A DNA stretch of 34,847 nt from Thiotrichaceae bacterium. GTDB taxonomy: Bacteria; Pseudomonadota; Gammaproteobacteria; Thiotrichales; Thiotrichaceae. Below are positions 9,186-19,286 of the stretch, piece after piece. The stretch lies in the NCBI GenBank assembly GCA_026988295.1, contig JALSLM010000108.1, forward strand, positions 1-34,847. Reading direction: 5' to 3'. Below the pieces are notes generated by a model. The model searched no databases, had not been told where the DNA came from, and saw only the letters and a program-made list of their open reading frames with translations. Both the position numbers and the translations under genes were made by a program. Numbering within the stretch: the stretch's first letter is position 1; every line of letters starts with the position of its first letter.

Positions 9186-10031
9186 CTAGTCGTTTAATTC
9201 TTGTCCTGCTACTTTTAGTATAAATTTATCCATTAATATTGTGGGAAGCAGACGTTTTAAGGTTCCCATTACATAGGTGGGAATGGTGACATAATAACGT
9301 GGTTTAGGCTTATTACTTTCAAATGCATGAATGACTTTTTTAAGCACGGCTTCAGGGGAGAGCGTATAGGGGTCTACATCACCTTCTTTTGCTAAACGCT
9401 TTAGTGTTTTATTGTAGCGATCTCGATGGACACTTTCTTGCATATTGACATTATCTTTAAGTGCCTGCAATGCATTAGGACGAAAGCGACTTTTAATCGG
9501 ACCAGGTTCGATAAGTGATACTTTTACATTGGTATCTGATAATTCTAAACGCAAGGTATCTGCAAAGCCTTCAATGGCGTATTTGCTGGCATTATAAGCA
9601 CCACGAAAGGGTAGAGAAACTAAGCCGAGTACGGAACTGTTAAATACTATGCGCCCACGATTATTATGACGCATTAAAACAATCAGACGGTTATTTAACT
9701 CCATCCAGCCAAAGACATTTGTGGCAAATTGCTTTTCCATTGTTTCACGCGTCAAGTCTTCAACGGCTCCTGGCTGCCCATAAGCTCCATTGTGAAAAAC
9801 ACCATATAGATTTGTACCGACCAATAACATTAACTCATTGGCTAGATCTTGCACACTTTCTGAGCTTGTATAATCAAGTTTTAAGCATTTAAAGCCTTCT
9901 GCTATGAGCTTTTTTACGTCTTCATCCTTACGTGCGGTTGCATAAACATTATAGCCACGCTCTTTTAAACCCTTGGCAACGTGATAACCTATACCGCTTG
10001 AGCAGCCTGTTATTAATACTGTTTCTTTCAT
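9186..10031 (-). CDS. Short-chain dehydrogenase/reductase
   Basis: VLITGCSSGIGYHVAKGL, YNASKYAIEGFADTLRLEL. Confidence 0.9.
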   Translation of the reverse strand: MKETVLITGCSSGIGYHVAKGLKERGYNVYATARKDEDVKKLIAEGFKCLKLDYTSSESVQDLANELMLLVGTNLYGVFHNGAYGQPGAVEDLTRETMEKQFATNVFGWMELNNRLIVLMRHNNRGRIVFNSSVLGLVSLPFRGAYNASKYAIEGFADTLRLELSDTNVKVSLIEPGPIKSRFRPNALQALKDNVNMQESVHRDRYNKTLKRLAKEGDVDPYTLSPEAVLKKVIHAFESNKPKPRYYVTIPTYVMGTLKRLLPTILMDKFILKVAGQELND

Positions 10032-10073
10032 TACTTCATCCTAGTTGTAATGCTAATGGTCAAGTTCTCTTAT

Positions 10074-10108
10074 AACCCATCCCCCCCTTTTTTTACATAT
10101 TTTTTCTT
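10074..10108 (-). repeat. Family C repeat (G strand is minus)
   Basis: TAACCCATCCCCCCCTTTTTTTACATATTTTTT. Confidence 0.85.
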
Positions 10109-10216
10109 CAATAAATAAAGCAAACTTGTTGGTATAGCTATTTTGCTACTCGTTTAGTACTAATAATTCCGTTAAAATGGTATAGACATCTTCCTAACCC
10201 ATAGCATAATTCAATA

Positions 10217-10897
10217 ATGAACCGTGATATTAAACTAGACGATAGCTGGCTTGAACAAATTGGCAATGAATTTGATCAGCCTTATATGCAGTCTTTAAAA
10301 CAGTTCTTGCTGGAGCAAAAACAACAGAACAAAACAATCTTGCCGCCTGCATCACTTTGGTTTAATGCGCTTAACAGTATGCCTTTTGATAAACTCAAAG
10401 TGGTTATTCTAGGGCAAGACCCCTACCCTACACAAGGACATGCTCATGGGCTCTGCTTTTCAGTGATGCCTGATGTTAAACCCCTGCCCAAATCTCTGCT
10501 AAATATTAATAAAGAATTAATGGATGATCTAGGTATTGATAATAGCCACAGCGGTTATCTACAAAGCTGGGCTGATCAGGGAGTTCTTTTACTCAATGCT
10601 GTTCTGACCGTTGAGCGAGGCAATGCCAATTCACATCAAGGTAAAGGCTGGGAGATTTTTACAGATGCCATTATTCAAGCAATTAACCAGCAAAAAGAAC
10701 AAATTGTCTTTATCCTTTGGGGGGCTTATGCACAAAAAAAAGGTGTACATATTGATACTTCAAAACACCACATAATCAAATCAGCACACCCTTCACCACT
10801 TTCGGCTTATCGTGGCTTCTTTGGTAGCAAGCCATTTTCAAAAACAAACCAGTATCTGCAAGCGGCAGGGCTAGAGCCTATTAACTGGCAACTTTAA
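10217..10897 (+). CDS. ung: Uracil-DNA glycosylase
   Basis: KVVILGQDPYPTQGHAHGLCFSV, SAHPSPLSAYRGFFGSKPFSKTN. Confidence 0.96.
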   Translation: MNRDIKLDDSWLEQIGNEFDQPYMQSLKQFLLEQKQQNKTILPPASLWFNALNSMPFDKLKVVILGQDPYPTQGHAHGLCFSVMPDVKPLPKSLLNINKELMDDLGIDNSHSGYLQSWADQGVLLLNAVLTVERGNANSHQGKGWEIFTDAIIQAINQQKEQIVFILWGAYAQKKGVHIDTSKHHIIKSAHPSPLSAYRGFFGSKPFSKTNQYLQAAGLEPINWQL

Positions 10898-10941
10898 TGG
10901 GTATTACAGTAGCAATAACAAACTTAAATAATGAGAGAAAT

Positions 10942-11478
10942 ATGAAAGCTTTTTACACCTTTATTATTTTTATAACTTTATCAAGCATTACTTCAGCTGA
11001 GGAAATCCTCACATCTTTACCCAATAAACCTGAAGCACCTGAATTTTTGCTAAGAGATATGAATGAGAAAATAAAAGAACTTGATGATTACAGAGGAAAA
11101 CCAATTATTATTAACTTCTGGGCAACATGGTGTCCACCCTGTCGCGAGGAACTACCCTCCATGAATCGTGCTTGGGGAAAAATCAAAGATGAAGGTATTC
11201 AAATGCTTGCCATTAATATCGGTGAAGATGAGGAAGCAATTTCTTCTTTCACCAAAAATTACCCTATTGATTTCACAATCTTACTCGATGAAAGCAGCGA
11301 AGAAATAAGTAACTGGTCAATTCGTGGTTTACCCACAACTTTTGTCCTTGACCCACAAGGTCACGTTATTTACCGAGCAGTAGGTGGACGTGAATGGGAT
11401 AATAAAAAAATCCTAGATATGGTTCGAGCTTTAAAAACTAAAACTATGCCTGTAAATTCACGGCAGAAAGGAAAATAG
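10942..11478 (+). CDS. TlpA/ResA-type periplasmic thiol-disulfide oxidoreductase
   Basis: Signal peptide; IINFWATWCPPCREELPSM. Start 10942 preferred over 10897. Confidence 0.9.
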   Translation: MKAFYTFIIFITLSSITSAEEILTSLPNKPEAPEFLLRDMNEKIKELDDYRGKPIIINFWATWCPPCREELPSMNRAWGKIKDEGIQMLAINIGEDEEAISSFTKNYPIDFTILLDESSEEISNWSIRGLPTTFVLDPQGHVIYRAVGGREWDNKKILDMVRALKTKTMPVNSRQKGK

Positions 11479-11549
11479 GTTTGTATGTCATTAATAATCA
11501 ATATAGTACATCGTTTATATTTTGGTTATTAAAGTCCAAAACTTGACTT

Positions 11550-11616
11550 TAAGGAAAACCTGATTAAGCCGATTGGAATTTGGCACTAAAAATAATTGGA
11601 CTTGATCAGGGTTTCC
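11550..11616. repeat. Family B internally deleted copy
   Basis: AAGGAAAACCTGATTAAGCCGATTGGAATTTGGC...AAAAATAATTGGACTTGATCAGGGTTTCC. Confidence 0.8.
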
Positions 11617-11676
11617 ATAAGTGCATAGTTTAGTTACTTCAAAAAAAAATTATCATGATTCAGTATAAGGTTAATA

Positions 11677-11818
11677 TTATAAATATGGATCACCTTTTTC
11701 TAAAATGTATTTATGTCTTTCTCTTACATTGAGATTTTCTAAAGCAAAACGTTTTTGCTTTTCTGATGTATCTGCAAATCCACGAGATATTGATTCTTGA
11801 TGAAAGGCTGCACAATAT
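11677..11818 (-). pseudogene. Possible gene remnant (C-terminal fragment without start codon)
   Basis: Minus-strand open stretch CAAFHQESISRGFADTSEKQKRFALENLNVRERHKYILEKGDPYL*. Confidence 0.25.
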
Positions 11819-11851
11819 CAGGTTTTACATATAGACTTTTAAATAACAAAT

Positions 11852-13384
11852 TTAAAAATCATACTCAAACTGTAAAGTTGCTGTTATGTCGTTATCTAAA
11901 CTACCATATTGGCTTTTTTTATCACCTTTAAATTTAGCTAGTCTCAAAGCTAAGGATGATTTGGGATTTAATTCATAGGCGACTTCGGCTTGGGCTAAAT
12001 AACTATGATCATTGATATCTGCCATTAACAAACCTGTTAGATCGAGGTTATCAATTCCAATATCATTCATCTTTGAGCGTAGAAATAAGCTATGCTGTCC
12101 AAGAGGTTCACCGCGAGATTGAGCTAATCCCCGTATGGAAAGAAGTTGTCCTGTTGCTACATATTCCTTATTTGTACTTGCTAACTCTGCCGTATTAAAA
12201 AACTGCCTAGCGGTAGTTTTTGATAGACCTGCTTGATTGTAGTGATATTCAAGGCTGGTGGTAATATTTGAATTTGAGGTGAAGGATGCTCCTACTGCAA
12301 ATTGTTGTTGATATTTTTCTCCTTTATCTTTTGTAAATGTGCTTGCGACAAGTGGATGTAGCTGTCCTGATCTTCTGTATTTGTATAAAGCTTCATCAAT
12401 TAAACGACGGCGTTTACCAATATTCCATTCCATATAGCCTATCCAGTGATCATTAAATGATTTGCTGATATTCAAGCCAAAGTTGTGTTTCTCTGATTCA
12501 GAGTAATAAATCAGTTCAGGGTTTAAATCATCGCTGATTTTCTGGTTGAGTTTTAACATGACTCTTGAACGATCATTGCTCTTGTGCAGATTAAGCCCCA
12601 AAATATCTTTATCTGTTGTCCAATGATTTTGTTTATGACTCATCTTTGGTGATACTACGAGTGTTAATGAGCCATTATTCCAAAGCTTTTGACCTCGTAA
12701 AACTAAAGCACCTAGTCGCGCATCACGTAGCTGGCTAATATCTTCAGTGTTGCGGTCAAGCACAGCGCCTACTTTAAAATAATCTGTGGGATTAAACCCA
12801 GTGGCTACACCACTTTTAATATTTATTCGTCCAATATCAATAAAGCTTGTGTCGGATTGTTGCCAACTTAGATAAGCTTCTTTGATATCCAAACGCAAAT
12901 CATCACTGGCTTTAAATTGGTCATTTTTGCGTGAGTAGGCATTGAATAATAAATCAGTTTTTACACTAAGATTTGGTCTGAGTGATGTATCGCCACGCAC
13001 ACCTAAGCGCATTAGATTGCTCCAGCCTGATTTGGTTTTATTCGCAATATTAAAAAAAGAATCAGATAGTTTTTTCTTGTCTGAATATTGAAATGTATTA
13101 TCAAAGCTAAATTTATAGTTTTGATCGGCTTCATCGGTTGATTTTATTGCTTTATTTGCCTCCTTATTTGTACCTTTGTTTGTATGTTTGCTTGCACCTT
13201 TATTAACGCTAGTTACTGCTGGTTCTTCAGTAAGGGATGATAAAAAACGAAGATCTGCATCCTCGTTCATATTTTTCTTTATTACCACACCGTCATTTTC
13301 TGCTTCAGCGGCATTGGCTTTATTTGCATAGCCAAACCACAGGAAAAGCATGAGACTAAACGAAATAATTGTCGAAATTCTCAT
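11852..13384 (-). CDS. Outer-membrane beta-barrel protein, probable partner of the LolA-like/ABC system
   Basis: Signal peptide, alternating beta-strand pattern, terminal aromatic (…TLQFEYDF). Confidence 0.75.
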   Translation of the reverse strand: MRISTIISFSLMLFLWFGYANKANAAEAENDGVVIKKNMNEDADLRFLSSLTEEPAVTSVNKGASKHTNKGTNKEANKAIKSTDEADQNYKFSFDNTFQYSDKKKLSDSFFNIANKTKSGWSNLMRLGVRGDTSLRPNLSVKTDLLFNAYSRKNDQFKASDDLRLDIKEAYLSWQQSDTSFIDIGRINIKSGVATGFNPTDYFKVGAVLDRNTEDISQLRDARLGALVLRGQKLWNNGSLTLVVSPKMSHKQNHWTTDKDILGLNLHKSNDRSRVMLKLNQKISDDLNPELIYYSESEKHNFGLNISKSFNDHWIGYMEWNIGKRRRLIDEALYKYRRSGQLHPLVASTFTKDKGEKYQQQFAVGASFTSNSNITTSLEYHYNQAGLSKTTARQFFNTAELASTNKEYVATGQLLSIRGLAQSRGEPLGQHSLFLRSKMNDIGIDNLDLTGLLMADINDHSYLAQAEVAYELNPKSSLALRLAKFKGDKKSQYGSLDNDITATLQFEYDF

Positions 13385-13386
13385 CT

Positions 13387-14196
13387 TTATTTCCCCTTAA
13401 AGCGTGGCAAATAACTACGTTGAAACCATGCTTCAGGAATCTTAATGGCGCGGTAGTTGCTTAATTGCATTCTGGTCACTTTATTGGTATCCATGCCATC
13501 AATAATAAGAACCTCTGTTGGACGCATCCCCCCTAAATACTGTCGATAGCCGCGATAATAGACAATTTTTATCAAACGTTTTGAAATTGAATAGAATTTC
13601 GCTTTCACTGGTTGATAGTTTTGTTTATCCACCCAAAAATCTGCCGCAGCGTAAGTAACGCTTCTATTCTTTGCTTTCATTTTTAAATGATAAGTTTGGC
13701 GAGGTTTTTTATTAGCATCTTTAATAGTCTCCTGACCTTGCAAACTCACTTGATAATCTAATGCAAAATTTGCTGTCATCACATCACCATTAGAGGATTG
13801 ACCGAGTAGCCGTTGTTGAGGTGAAAGACGAATGCTGTTTTTTGCCGCAGGATCATAAAACCAGATTTCATTGCCATTTCTTAGCATCAGTTTGTCACGA
13901 TCTTTTGCAGGCTGAACAAATCTTACTAAGGTACGAAATTGTCCATTATTTGGATGAGCTTTGGAATGTACTTTAACCACCAATTTATCAACTTGTTTCG
14001 CTTTGTTAAATTCAGTCATTGTTACCAATGTAGAGAATGGTGTATTTGGATTTCTAACTTTGTCAGATTGCTTTAGAATTTCTAGCGCACTTAGCGCAGA
14101 AACTGTATTCATCAGCAATACTTGAAACATTACAAGTAATAAAAATAAGATTTTGTATGTGCTTTTTGTACTTTTTACTTTCTGCATAGTTTTCAT
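13387..14196 (-). CDS. Outer membrane lipoprotein-sorting protein (LolA-like fold)
   Basis: Signal peptide; NEIWFYDPAAKNSIRLSPQQRLLGQSSNGDVMTANFALDY. Confidence 0.85.
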   Translation of the reverse strand: MKTMQKVKSTKSTYKILFLLLVMFQVLLMNTVSALSALEILKQSDKVRNPNTPFSTLVTMTEFNKAKQVDKLVVKVHSKAHPNNGQFRTLVRFVQPAKDRDKLMLRNGNEIWFYDPAAKNSIRLSPQQRLLGQSSNGDVMTANFALDYQVSLQGQETIKDANKKPRQTYHLKMKAKNRSVTYAAADFWVDKQNYQPVKAKFYSISKRLIKIVYYRGYRQYLGGMRPTEVLIIDGMDTNKVTRMQLSNYRAIKIPEAWFQRSYLPRFKGK

Positions 14197-14224
14197 AATT
14201 AACTCCTGTTTGGGGATTCAGGTT

Positions 14225-14256
14225 ATACCCATCCCCCCCTTTTTTTCACTATTTTT
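14225..14256 (-). repeat. Family C repeat (G strand is minus), 5' leader of the LolA-like gene
   Basis: TACCCATCCCCCCCTTTTTTTCACTATTTTT. Confidence 0.85.
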
Positions 14257-14285
14257 AAATGAGAGATTGTTTTTTTATTGCAATG

Positions 14286-14452
14286 CTAGGAGGCTGTCCG
14301 AGAACTAAGAATTGACTGCAAACCCCATAAACATCATAATCTGAGCTTATCAAATTCGTTAAATAGAGCGACTATTCGCCTCTTTTGATAAGCCCACCTT
14401 ATAATATTTCTGGCATTTTCGTTTCAATCCTAGTTCTCGGACAACCTCCTAG
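14286..14452. mobile_element. Family A MITE-like element (~167 bp)
   Basis: CTAGGAGGCTGTCCGAGAACTA ... TAGTTCTCGGACAACCTCCTAG; interior differs from the copy at 109-274. Confidence 0.75.
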
Positions 14453-14484
14453 GAGGCTATCCGAGAACTCGGACAGCCTCCTAG
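14449..14484. repeat. Family A minimal palindrome (36 bp), supplies the stop codon of the permease gene
   Basis: CTAGGAGGCTATCCGAGAACTCGGACAGCCTCCTAG. Confidence 0.85.
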
Positions 14485-15890
14485 CCATGCCTGATTGCAT
14501 CGACAATATTCATCCTAGCAGCAAGACGTGCTGGAATCAGTGATGAAATACTCGCAACAAATACCATTAGTAACCATGTTCCAATCAGTAGAAATGGGTT
14601 TGCATATAGAAGAATTCGTAATGAGGTACTACTGGCATTACTAGGAGGTGTCCACTCCAAGCCAGCTCTATTGAAAGAGAAGGCAACAACAATGCTGGTA
14701 ATAATGCCAAGTGTGGCACCTGTAACGCCAATGACAGCACCTTCTGTAAAAAACTGTTTAAGAATGCCACTGCGTCGAACGCCCATTGCTCTAAGTGAAC
14801 CGATCTCTGTAATACGCTCCATCACACTCATGGTTAAGGTATTGATAGTGGTAAAAAGAACAACGAGGCTGATGACAACAACCATAAAGAGAAATAACAT
14901 CGAAAACATATTAATCACTTTAAAAAACTGTGGATTAAACTCAGTAAAGTTTTTAACCTCGAACTTCTGCCCTTTTAGATCTACCTTATTCAAAAGTGCT
15001 TGAATCGTATTTTGAATATCTTTCATCTTATCGGTATTTTTAAGCTGTAGCACAATGGCACTAGCACGAGATTTATCGGCATAAACAAGATTCTGTGCAT
15101 GATTAAAGTGCATACTAATAAAGCCATCATCGAGAAACTTATTCCCTTGTTGCTGGGCTTCTATCACTGTGAGAGATAAAGCATTGGGTGCGCCACTGCC
15201 TGTAGATGCCAGTAGATCTATTTGGACTCCTTTTTGTGGGCTTTTCTGTTGTGAATCTTGTGTGGCAACTTTTTCAGATTCAACCATATCTTGAAAAGAT
15301 AAAATATCATTATCTACAGGTGAGTTGTTAGTAGATAAGGCTTGATCTTTGCAACCTGCTACTTTTAATGGTTTACACAAATTTAGCATTTTAGCCATAC
15401 CAAACCCAACCACCCCTTGATCAGTTTTATGATCAGTCAGTGCTATTTTTTGTGGTTTTAAATTAAGCTGATAATAATCCCAATTTTGCATTTTATTATA
15501 ATGTGAAGGAATAATACCGTTGCCAATAAAAGTTTTAGAAGTATCAGCTGCATAGTTACCTGCTATTCCACTTAAACGAACAACAGGCGTAATGACTTCT
15601 ATTTCTTGCTTAATAGTCTTGTTGTTTTCTATAAGTTTTATAACATCCTTATAATCATCAATAAAATATTCTGTCGGACGGCTTGAGCCATACTCAAGAT
15701 AACCTATAGGATAAATATGAAGATGCCCCTGAGCTCGCACAATTCCTGTCTGCAAGCCATAATAAATACTGGAAATAAAACCACCAAAAAGTAGCAAGGC
15801 AAGTACCCCGATAATCATGGCGAATATTGTCATTAAAGAGCGACGACCATTGCGAAAAAGATTTCTAATCGCAAGTTGTAAATTACTCAT
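14481..15890 (-). CDS. ABC transporter permease, FtsX/LolCE/MacB-like
   Basis: NLFRNGRRSLMTIFAMIIGVLALLLFGG; VMERITEIGSLRAMGVRRSGILKQFFTEGAVIG; SLIPARLAARMNIVDAIRHG. Confidence 0.92.
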   Translation of the reverse strand: MSNLQLAIRNLFRNGRRSLMTIFAMIIGVLALLLFGGFISSIYYGLQTGIVRAQGHLHIYPIGYLEYGSSRPTEYFIDDYKDVIKLIENNKTIKQEIEVITPVVRLSGIAGNYAADTSKTFIGNGIIPSHYNKMQNWDYYQLNLKPQKIALTDHKTDQGVVGFGMAKMLNLCKPLKVAGCKDQALSTNNSPVDNDILSFQDMVESEKVATQDSQQKSPQKGVQIDLLASTGSGAPNALSLTVIEAQQQGNKFLDDGFISMHFNHAQNLVYADKSRASAIVLQLKNTDKMKDIQNTIQALLNKVDLKGQKFEVKNFTEFNPQFFKVINMFSMLFLFMVVVISLVVLFTTINTLTMSVMERITEIGSLRAMGVRRSGILKQFFTEGAVIGVTGATLGIITSIVVAFSFNRAGLEWTPPSNASSTSLRILLYANPFLLIGTWLLMVFVASISSLIPARLAARMNIVDAIRHG

Positions 15891-16653
15891 GATTCACTCC
15901 TACATTCGTATTGTTCAACGTTGCTATTTTTTCAATACGACCATCCTTGATTTCAATCACCTCACTGGCATAACGCATCACTTCAGAATCATGTGTTGAA
16001 AAAATAAAACTGGTTTTATAACGTGACTGCATCTCTAACATAAGCTTGATGATTTCCGCACCAGTTTTAGAATCAAGATTAGCCGTTGGCTCATCAGCCA
16101 AAACAAGTTCAGGACGTTTAGCGAGAGCTCTAGCTATTGCAACACGTTGTTGCTCCCCACCACTTAAATGTGCGGGTCGATGATGCTGACGTTTTTCCAA
16201 GCCAACCGCAGATAAAATATCTGCCACACGTTCGCGGCGCTCCTTACGCGGAATATTCTGTAAAATAAGCGGATACTCAACATTCTCAAAAGCAGAAAGT
16301 ACTGCCATTAAGTTAAAATTTTGAAAAATATACCCGATATGATGATTACGAAAATCAGCAAGTTGATTATCACTAAGAGAAGCAATATCTTTGCCTAATA
16401 ACCTAAACTGACCACTCGTAGGAACATCAATACAACCCAACAAATTAAGCAGAGTAGTTTTACCACTGCCAGAAGACCCTACAATAAAACTAAACTGCTG
16501 AGGTTTTAGCTGAAGATCAATTCCACGTAATGCCTTAACCTCGACATCACCTAATTGATAGGTTTTAGTAATATTTTCAAGCTTGGCAAGTATTTTAGTC
16601 TTGCCTGTATTGGTTGTTATTTCCTTAGTTATTTTTTTGCGGTCTGCTATCAT
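15883..16653 (-). CDS. ABC transporter ATP-binding protein, LolD/MacB-like
   Basis: Walker [46 protein letters not shown]. Confidence 0.95.
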   Translation of the reverse strand: MIADRKKITKEITTNTGKTKILAKLENITKTYQLGDVEVKALRGIDLQLKPQQFSFIVGSSGSGKTTLLNLLGCIDVPTSGQFRLLGKDIASLSDNQLADFRNHHIGYIFQNFNLMAVLSAFENVEYPLILQNIPRKERRERVADILSAVGLEKRQHHRPAHLSGGEQQRVAIARALAKRPELVLADEPTANLDSKTGAEIIKLMLEMQSRYKTSFIFSTHDSEVMRYASEVIEIKDGRIEKIATLNNTNVGVNHE

Positions 16654-16796
16654 CTTCTGATTCTCCTGTTCTGATAGACAGTTTATTCTTTAAGCAAATT
16701 CACTTATCAACAACCCTGTGATTAATTGTGATAAATTTGTAACAAAGTATGGCATTGCCTTTCAGCTTGGCTTGTGATTCTGTATTCTATTCTCTT

Positions 16797-17525
16797 ATGA
16801 ATGAAAATATGAATAGCAATCAAATACTATTGATAGATGACGATGAGGAATTGTGCGAAGCCGTTAGCACCTATCTTGGTCGTCATGGTTATCAAGTTAA
16901 AACAGCTCTTGCACCTTCGATTGCTTATAAACTGATACTTAAAAACCAGCCTGATTTAATTTTGCTGGATGTCATGCTTCCTGAGCAGGATGGTTTTGAG
17001 GTTTGTAAAAAGCTGGTTGCTGAAACCAATATTTTTGGCATTATCCCAATTATAATACTGACAGCACGTGGTGATGTATTTGATCGTATTGTAGGTTTAG
17101 AAATGGGTGCCAGTGATTACTTGCCAAAACCTTTTGAGCCACGTGAATTATTGGCTCGAATTCGTAGCACATTGCGTCAGACTACTTTGGCAACTAAAAA
17201 TCAACATAAACAACTAAAAAAAACTCCGCCTAGCAAAGGGTTGTATCTTCATCAGCAAACACAACAAGTATGGCTAGATGGTGGCTTGCTTGAATTAACC
17301 GCCATGGAATATGCGTTGCTGGCACTTTTTTACAAACAGCCAAATAGCATTATAAGTCGTGATCAAATTATGGATCATTTACGTGGAACGGATGCCTGCA
17401 TATATTCTCGTGCCATTGATGCACTGGTAAAACGTTTACGCAAAAAATTAGGCGATGAGAGACAAAATCCACGTTTTATTAAAACAGTATGGGGTCGCGG
17501 TTATGAGTTTATAGGTCATGTATAA
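16797..17525 (+). CDS. OmpR-family response regulator (CpxR-like)
   Basis: ILLIDDDEELCEAV, LLDVMLPEQDGFEVC, winged-helix C-terminus. Start 16797 or 16809 preferred over 16749. Confidence 0.92.
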   Translation: MNENMNSNQILLIDDDEELCEAVSTYLGRHGYQVKTALAPSIAYKLILKNQPDLILLDVMLPEQDGFEVCKKLVAETNIFGIIPIIILTARGDVFDRIVGLEMGASDYLPKPFEPRELLARIRSTLRQTTLATKNQHKQLKKTPPSKGLYLHQQTQQVWLDGGLLELTAMEYALLALFYKQPNSIISRDQIMDHLRGTDACIYSRAIDALVKRLRKKLGDERQNPRFIKTVWGRGYEFIGHV

Positions 17526-18786
17526 ATCACTTTTCTCACGTTTGTCTTTTAGCCTTTTTAGCACATTGCTACTTATCACTATTATCATAGTAACCACTTT
17601 GAGTATTATTGTCGCTGAAGAACCCAAACGACTACTTTCAGAAAGATTATTACGTTATAACATTGAAAAAATAGGCATCCCACCAAGCAATAAAAATCTC
17701 AAACAGTTTTCTGAGCAACTTCAGATTTCACTCACTGTTACAGGAGAAAATAATTTTCTATGGAACTCTAGAAAAGGTTTGCCTCAACCGAATCTTTTGG
17801 AGTCATTAACAAGCCCAGACACACAGTTTGATTTTTTGCGACTTCGCACTTTCAAACAAGTAGTCTTACTACGACACAAAAACTTTAGCTACTATATTTC
17901 AGATTACGAAGGTCAGCTCTCAAGCAAAGCAAAACTAACGCTTGTTTTAGCTATTATTTCAATATTGCTGGTACTTTTTATAAATCGTCGCTTTATTCAT
18001 TGGCTCTTTCACCCTCTTAAACAACTCAAAGCTGATGCTATTAAAATCAGCGAAGGTGATATAGAGCACCATCTAATAACAAATCGTAAAGATGAGCTAG
18101 GAGAACTCACTCAAAGCGTTAATGCTATGGCCGAGAAACTACAAAATAATATCCGTAGCAAACGACAATTATTACTTGCCATAAGTCATGAATTACGTAC
18201 CCCCTTGGCACGCGCAAAAATGTATTTATCACTTATGCCTAAAAATGAGTACCAAGAAAAGCTGGATAATAATCTAAATACACTAAATAGCTTAATTGAA
18301 GCATTACTCCAATCTGAAACTCTCGGAGATTCACGGGAAGAGCTGAATATCACAGAAGTTAATATGAACTTACTCATACAAGAAATTATGAATGAGTACG
18401 AAACAGACAGAATTCACTTCAAAGCATCCCAACAAAGCTACAAACTTCAAGCTGATAAGTTACGCATAAAACTATTAATCAGTAATTTGCTCAATAACGC
18501 TTTGCAATATACCGATGATATTGTAGAGATAGAGCTTTACTACCAAAATAAAAACATCCAATGTATTATAAAAGATCACGGCAAGGGTATTGCTAAAGAT
18601 GAAGTCCCACACCTAACTGAAGCATTTTATCGCCCAGATAAATCGCGCCAACGTAAAACGGGAAATTATGGTTTAGGTTTATATCTTTGCCAGAAAATTA
18701 TTGATGCTCACAGTGGCAAACTAGAAATTAAAAGTAAGTTAGGACAAGGAACAAGTATCATTCTTAGCTTTAAGACTCAAGATTAA
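17518..18786 (+). CDS. Sensor histidine kinase (CpxA-like architecture)
   Basis: TM, HAMP, LLLAISHELRTPLARAKMYL, N box LLNNALQYT, GNYGLGLYLCQKIIDAHSG. Confidence 0.93.
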   Translation: MYKSLFSRLSFSLFSTLLLITIIIVTTLSIIVAEEPKRLLSERLLRYNIEKIGIPPSNKNLKQFSEQLQISLTVTGENNFLWNSRKGLPQPNLLESLTSPDTQFDFLRLRTFKQVVLLRHKNFSYYISDYEGQLSSKAKLTLVLAIISILLVLFINRRFIHWLFHPLKQLKADAIKISEGDIEHHLITNRKDELGELTQSVNAMAEKLQNNIRSKRQLLLAISHELRTPLARAKMYLSLMPKNEYQEKLDNNLNTLNSLIEALLQSETLGDSREELNITEVNMNLLIQEIMNEYETDRIHFKASQQSYKLQADKLRIKLLISNLLNNALQYTDDIVEIELYYQNKNIQCIIKDHGKGIAKDEVPHLTEAFYRPDKSRQRKTGNYGLGLYLCQKIIDAHSGKLEIKSKLGQGTSIILSFKTQD

Positions 18787-18848
18787 ATAAGCCACAGAAC
18801 ATAAGGCGGAATTTCTAAGGTTATCATTCAACCATCTGTTTATATCCC

Positions 18849-18873
18849 GAATCCGTAAGGTCACTACGGATTC
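18849..18873. repeat. Family F hairpin
   Basis: GAATCCGTA-AGGTCAC-TACGGATTC. Confidence 0.8.
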
Positions 18874-18953
18874 AGAATTATATTGCAAATTAACACAGAC
18901 AAAACTTACAAATTAAAAAATATTAAAAAGGAATATCAAATAAGATGCTTTAT

Positions 18954-19283
18954 ATGAAAAATATCATTTCAATTTTAGTTTTAATAACTGCTCTAACTGT
19001 TATCACATCCTGTGATCAAATATATGATTCTGTAATTTCTTTTGCAGACATGAGTGTTGAAGAATCATTGCAAAATGTCACTGATGAAGATTTAACCGAA
19101 GTTTGCTCCAGTAAAGAATATTTAGCCGCATTAAAAGTGACTAAAGAAAAATGTTCTAAAGCAATACTTTCAAGGAAAAAAGTTTGCTTAAAAAGCTCCC
19201 AAGAGAAATGGGAAAATAAGATTTCAAGTAAAAAAGACCTTGAGCAAATGGCAACTGAGTATGTCAAATGCTTGATAGATTAA
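18954..19283 (+). CDS. Small putative lipoprotein, Cys-rich
   Basis: MKNIISILVLITALTVITSC lipobox-like; five Cys in total. Confidence 0.6.
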   Translation: MKNIISILVLITALTVITSCDQIYDSVISFADMSVEESLQNVTDEDLTEVCSSKEYLAALKVTKEKCSKAILSRKKVCLKSSQEKWENKISSKKDLEQMATEYVKCLID

Positions 19284-19286
19284 AGC

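Noticed and set aside
14671-15003. 110-aa ORF antisense to the permease
   Set aside because: Shadow ORF opposite a well-supported CDS; the same applies to 14585-14770, 15817-15999, 24508-24882, 24801-25109, 27047-27244 and 28718-28915.
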